A stretch of 64,000 nucleotides of DNA, taken from the NCBI RefSeq assembly GCF_002102155.1, contig NZ_LQOU01000002.1, positions 124,001-188,000 of the forward strand, written 5' to 3'. The position numbers were made by a program, and so were the translations under genes. The DNA is from Mycobacterium europaeum. Lineage in GTDB: Bacteria; Actinomycetota; Actinomycetes; Mycobacteriales; Mycobacteriaceae. Under the pieces are notes generated by a model. That model was not told where the DNA came from. It worked only from the letters and a program-made list of their open reading frames with translations, and ran no database searches. Positions 60,472 to 64,000 of the stretch are shown piece after piece; positions within the stretch are counted from its first letter, which is position 1, and every line of letters begins with the position of its first letter.

Positions 60472-60477
60472 TAGAAT
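60472..60477 (+). promoter_or_regulatory. -10 element candidate for the small secreted protein gene
   Basis: TAGAAT, the same hexamer as before pks10, places RNA start near 60484 and a leader of about 38 bases with an AGAGGGAGACG ribosome binding site. No convincing -35. The rest of the 216-base divergent gap to the porin shows nothing else distinctive. Confidence 0.4.
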
Positions 60478-60521
60478 CGTTGTCCTGGACAACCGTCCCG
60501 GGAGCGGCAGAGAGGGAGACG

Positions 60522-60767
60522 ATGAGAAGTCACATCCGCGCTCTCGGACTGCTCGCCGCGGCGGCTGCCGCCATGGCCATCTTGGGCGGCACCGGCGTGG
60601 CGCACGCGGATTCCGACCCGGCGGGTCCACCGGGGCCGGGCATCATCAATCAACTCATCACGTCGACTCCGGCGCTGGCTCCCGACCCGGCCGACGAAGA
60701 CGGTCCGGCGGTGGGCTCGAACGCCGTCGGGATGTATTGCGAGAACCGATTCGCGCGGTGTCATTAG
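60522..60767 (+). CDS. Small secreted protein, unknown function
   Basis: 81 residues. A Sec signal peptide (SHIRALGLLAAAAAAMAILG, cleavage after AHA) leaves a mature form of about 52 residues that is rich in Pro and Asp and contains two cysteines near the C-terminus (YCENRFARCH), perhaps one disulfide loop. The ATG is fixed by AGAGGGAGACG. An in-frame upstream start at 60480 is unlikely. Such short cysteine-paired exported proteins are common in mycobacteria and mostly uncharacterised. Confidence 0.75.
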   Translation: MRSHIRALGLLAAAAAAMAILGGTGVAHADSDPAGPPGPGIINQLITSTPALAPDPADEDGPAVGSNAVGMYCENRFARCH

Positions 60768-60866
60768 CCGCACGGCCGACCACCTTCGAGCAAATAGCCT
60801 GGCCAGAACCGCGGACCCCGCTGATGTGCCATGATGTCGGAGCTGTCAAGACATAGGGGAGCGGCC

Positions 60867-63854
60867 GTGGATCTCAACTTGTCGATCGTCACGCGACCGG
60901 TGGAGCGCCTGATAGCTACGGCGCAGAACGGGCTGGAGGTCGTCCGGCTGGGGGGCCTGGAAACGGGTAGCGTGCCGTCGCCGTCGCAAATCGTCGAGAG
61001 CGTGACGATGTACAAGCTGCGGCGTTATTTTCCGCCCGACAACCGGCCGGACAAGCCGCCGGTGGGTCCGCCGGTGCTGATGGTGCACCCGATGATGATG
61101 TCGGCGGACATGTGGGACGTCACCCGTGAGGACGGCGCGGTCGGCATCCTGCACGCCAACGGGCTCGACCCCTGGGTCATCGACTTCGGCGAACCCGACA
61201 AGGTCGAAGGCGGCATGCGCCGCACCCTGGCCGACCACATCGTCGCGCTCAGCCAGGCCATCGACACCGTCAAGGACGTCACCGGCAGCGACATCCATCT
61301 GGTCGGCTACTCCCAGGGCGGCATGTGGTGCTACCAGGTCGCCGCCTACCGGCGGTCGAAGAGCCTGGCCAGCATCGTCACCTTCGGCTCGCCGGTGGAC
61401 ACCCTGGCCGCCCTGCCGATGGGCATCCCGCCGAACTTCGCGGCGCCGGCCGCCAACTTCATGGCCGACCACGTCTTCAGCCGGCTGGCCATCCCCAGCT
61501 GGATGGCGCGCACCGGCTTCCAGATGCTCGACCCGCTCAAGACCGCCAAGGCCCGCATCGACTTCGTCCGTCAGCTGCACGACCGGGAGGCCCTGCTGCC
61601 GCGCGAACAGCAGCGCAGATTCCTCGAACGCGAGGGCTGGATCGCCTGGTCCGGCCCGGCGATCTCCGAACTGCTCAAACAGTTCATCGCCCACAACCGG
61701 ATGATGACTGGCGGCTTCGCCGTCAACGGCCAGATGGTCACCCTCACCGACATCACCTGCCCGGTGCTGGCCTTCGTCGGCGAGGTGGACGACATCGGGC
61801 AGCCGGCGTCGGTGCGCGGCATCAGGCGCGCGGCACCGGACGCCGAAGTCTACGAAAAGCTCATCCGCACAGGTCATTTCGGCTTGGTGGTCGGATCCAA
61901 GGCGGCGCAGCAGAGTTGGCCGACGGTCGCCGAATGGGTGAAGTGGCTCTCCACCGGCGGCGACAAACCCGATGGCATCGACCTGATGGCCGACCAGCCC
62001 GAGAAGCACACCGACAGCGGTGTCGCGTTGAGCTCCCGTGTCGCACACGGCATCGGGGAGGTGTCCGAGGCGGCGCTGGGCGTGGTGCGCGGCGCGGCCA
62101 ACACGGTGGTCGCGGCCAACAAGTCGATGCGCACCCTGGCCGTCGAAACGGCCCGCACGCTGCCGCGCCTGGTCCGGCTGGGGCAGATCAACGACCACAC
62201 CCGCATCTCGCTGGGCCGCATCATCGACGAGCAGGCGCACGACGCCCCGCAGGGCGAATTCCTGCTGTTCGACGGTCGCGTGCACACCTACGAGGCCGTC
62301 AACCGGCGCGTCAACAACGTCGTCCGGGGCCTGATCGAGGTCGGGGTGCGCCAGGGCGACCGGGTGGGCGTCCTGATGGAGACGCGGCCCAGCGCGCTGG
62401 TCGCCATCGCCGCGCTGTCCCGGCTCGGCGCCGTCGCCGTCGTGATGCGACCCGACGCCGACCTGGCCGCGTCGGTCCGGCTCGGCGGAGTGACCGAGCT
62501 GCTGACCGACCCCACCAACCTGGAGTCGGTGCTGTCGTCGGACCGCCAGGGGTTGCAACAGGTGCTGGTGCTGGGCGGCGGTGAGGCTCGGGATCTGCAC
62601 CTGCCCGACGACAGCGACGTCATCGACATGGAACAGATCGACCCGGACGCCGTCGAACTGCCGGGGTGGTACCGGCCTAATCCCGGACTCGCCCGGGACC
62701 TGGCATTCATCGCGTTCAGCGCGGCCGGCGGCGAACTGGTGGCCAAGCAGATCACCAACTACCGCTGGGCGGTGTCGGCGTTCGGGACCGCCTCGACGGC
62801 CGCACTGGACCGCCGGGACACCGTCTACTGCCTGACCCCGCTGCACCACGAGTCGGCGCTGCTGGTGAGCCTGGGCGGCGCGGTCGTCGGCGGCACCCGC
62901 ATCGCGCTCTCCCGCGGCCTGGACTGCGACCGGTTCGTCCAAGAGGTGCGGCAGTACGGGGTCACGGTGGTGTCCTACACCTGGGCCATGCTCCGCGAGA
63001 TCGTCGACGATCCCGCGTTCGTGCTGCACGGCAACCACCCGGTGCGGTTGTTCATCGGTTCGGGCATGCCGACCGGGTTGTGGGAGCGGGTCGTCGACGC
63101 CTTCGCGCCCGCCCACGTCGTCGAGTTCTTCGCCACCACCGACGGACAAGCGGTGCTGGCCAACGTCTCCGGCGCCAAGGTCGGCAGCAAGGGCCGCCCG
63201 CTGCCGGGCGCCGGGCGCATCGAGCTGGGCGCCTACGACGTCGACCACGACCTGATCCTGGAGAACGACCGCGGCTTCGTCCAGGTCGCCGAGCCGAAAC
63301 AGGTCGGGGTGCTGCTCGCCGCGTCCAACGGTCCCATCGACCCGACCGCGTCGGTCAAGCGGGGCGTCTTCGCCGCCGGCGACACCTGGATCTCGACCGA
63401 GTACCTGTTCTACCGCGACGACGACGGCGACTACTGGCTGGCGGGCCGGCGGGGCTCGGTGGTGCACACCGCGCGCGGCCCCGTCTTCGACGAACCGGTC
63501 ACCAACGTGCTCGGCTGCGTCAACGGCGTCGATCTCGCGGTGACCTACAACGTGCCGATGGGTGACCGCCAGGTCGCGGTCTCGGCGGTGACGCTGCTGC
63601 CGGGGGCCAGCATCACCGCGGCCGACCTCACCGACGCCCTGGCGAAGATCCCCATCGGCGTCGGCCCCGACATCGTCCACGTGTGTCCGGCGATGACATT
63701 GAGCGCGACCTACCGTCCGACCGTCAGCGCGCTGCGCGCGGCGGGCATTCCGAAGCCGGGCCGCCAGGTCTGGTACTTCGACGCCGAGGGCAGCTTCTTC
63801 CGGAAGCTGACCCCCGGCGTGCGATCCGAACTGATTGGGCGCGAACATGATTGA
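60867..63854 (+). CDS. Alpha/beta-hydrolase / acyl-CoA-synthetase-like fusion protein (Rv1683 type)
   Basis: 995 residues. The first 370 or so form an alpha/beta-hydrolase resembling PHA-synthase-like lipases: nucleophile elbow VGYSQGGMW, and acid/His candidates in AFVGEVDDIG and RTGHFGLVVG. After a linker, residues 450-990 have the shape of an AMP-forming acyl-CoA synthetase, starting near GRIIDEQAHDAPQG. The usual phosphate loop TSGTTGxPK is replaced by FSAAGGELVAKQI, so adenylation may be weak or lost. M. tuberculosis Rv1683 is annotated as a bifunctional synthetase/lipase connected with triacylglycerol metabolism. GTG start after AGGGGAG. Overlaps the next gene by 8 bases. Confidence 0.88.
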   Translation: MDLNLSIVTRPVERLIATAQNGLEVVRLGGLETGSVPSPSQIVESVTMYKLRRYFPPDNRPDKPPVGPPVLMVHPMMMSADMWDVTREDGAVGILHANGLDPWVIDFGEPDKVEGGMRRTLADHIVALSQAIDTVKDVTGSDIHLVGYSQGGMWCYQVAAYRRSKSLASIVTFGSPVDTLAALPMGIPPNFAAPAANFMADHVFSRLAIPSWMARTGFQMLDPLKTAKARIDFVRQLHDREALLPREQQRRFLEREGWIAWSGPAISELLKQFIAHNRMMTGGFAVNGQMVTLTDITCPVLAFVGEVDDIGQPASVRGIRRAAPDAEVYEKLIRTGHFGLVVGSKAAQQSWPTVAEWVKWLSTGGDKPDGIDLMADQPEKHTDSGVALSSRVAHGIGEVSEAALGVVRGAANTVVAANKSMRTLAVETARTLPRLVRLGQINDHTRISLGRIIDEQAHDAPQGEFLLFDGRVHTYEAVNRRVNNVVRGLIEVGVRQGDRVGVLMETRPSALVAIAALSRLGAVAVVMRPDADLAASVRLGGVTELLTDPTNLESVLSSDRQGLQQVLVLGGGEARDLHLPDDSDVIDMEQIDPDAVELPGWYRPNPGLARDLAFIAFSAAGGELVAKQITNYRWAVSAFGTASTAALDRRDTVYCLTPLHHESALLVSLGGAVVGGTRIALSRGLDCDRFVQEVRQYGVTVVSYTWAMLREIVDDPAFVLHGNHPVRLFIGSGMPTGLWERVVDAFAPAHVVEFFATTDGQAVLANVSGAKVGSKGRPLPGAGRIELGAYDVDHDLILENDRGFVQVAEPKQVGVLLAASNGPIDPTASVKRGVFAAGDTWISTEYLFYRDDDGDYWLAGRRGSVVHTARGPVFDEPVTNVLGCVNGVDLAVTYNVPMGDRQVAVSAVTLLPGASITAADLTDALAKIPIGVGPDIVHVCPAMTLSATYRPTVSALRAAGIPKPGRQVWYFDAEGSFFRKLTPGVRSELIGREHD

Positions 63855-64000
63855 CGATTCACTGCTCGCCATCCTGGTGTGCCCGGCCGACCGGGGCCCG
63901 TTGCTGCTCATCGACGACGAGCTGCTGTACAACCCGCGGCTGCGGCGCGCCTACCGGATCGAGGACGGCATCCCGGTGCTGCTCGTCGACGAGGCCCGCG
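63847..64000 (+). CDS. Trm112-family small protein (partial, Rv1684 type)
   Basis: The first 51 residues are in the window; the frame continues past its end. MIDDSLLAILVCPADRGPLLL and YRIEDGIPVLLVDEAR match the Trm112p-like/YcaR pattern, a small protein that in eukaryotes activates methyltransferases and in bacteria is mostly of unknown role. One Cys-Pro (VCPADRGPL) remains of the zinc-binding part. Translation is probably coupled to the upstream fusion gene. Confidence 0.8.
   Translation, partial: MIDDSLLAILVCPADRGPLLLIDDELLYNPRLRRAYRIEDGIPVLLVDEAR

Overview
This is about 64 kb of high-GC actinobacterial chromosome. Gene order and protein sequence point to a slow-growing, non-tuberculous Mycobacterium, most like the M. 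avium complex; the species cannot be fixed from sequence alone. Most of it follows the M. tuberculosis Rv1634 to Rv1684 neighbourhood as I remember it. The PE gene and PE_PGRS gene I recall in that stretch of M. tuberculosis are absent here, and several genes I do not recall there have been added.

Left part (1-20.8 kb): the end of an MFS exporter, the lipoarabinomannan-capping mannosyltransferase CapA, a cAMP-binding-type universal stress protein, a metallo-beta-lactamase-fold hydrolase, uvrA, a membrane-anchored esterase and the two-domain lysX. Next is the infC-rpmI-rplT-tsnR translation block. Its leader is strongly structured and carries an intrinsic-terminator hairpin, and infC starts at a rare ATC codon. 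A DUF2236 oxygenase-like gene with a palindromic operator, a class III adenylate cyclase, a rhomboid-like membrane protein and pheST follow.

Middle part (20.8-29.4 kb): a compact arginine operon, argC-J-B-D-F-R-G-H, with most genes overlapping by 4 bases and an ArgR-type operator before argC. Two dispersed-repeat-like elements lie in it: one extends the N-terminus of ArgJ, the other is a 60-bp imperfect palindrome between argG and argH.

Polyketide locus (29.4-47.6 kb): pks10 and pks11 (type III synthases) flank three modular type I proteins. Pks7 and an unsplit Pks8/17 are full KS-AT-DH-ER-KR-ACP modules. Their AT motifs predict methylmalonyl-CoA and malonyl-CoA respectively. The Pks9-like KS-AT-ACP protein has glutamine instead of the active-site cysteine, the mark of a decarboxylating KSQ loading module. 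Together they read as a split assembly line: acetyl loading, two fully reducing extensions, then hand-over to a type III synthase making an alkylpyrone-like product.

Right part (47.6-64 kb): an SGNH hydrolase, an intact ABC-F ATPase, and a PAS-ANTAR regulator. An apparent reverse-strand carbohydrate operon comes next: a membrane protein, a gluconate-2-dehydrogenase subunit-3-like protein, a GMC flavoprotein, a GH15 glucosidase, an SDR and an enolase-superfamily dehydratase, possibly with a 26-codon ORF at its head. Beyond a long inverted repeat lie a 13E12-family HNH gene with a LexA-type SOS box over its start, an MspA-family porin, a small secreted protein, the Rv1683-type hydrolase/acyl-CoA-synthetase-like fusion and the start of a Trm112-like gene.

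No tRNA, rRNA, CRISPR array, insertion sequence or prophage gene was recognised. Start sites were chosen from ribosome binding sites, gene overlaps and remembered family N-termini, and alternatives are noted. Comparisons with M. tuberculosis come from memory and were not searched.
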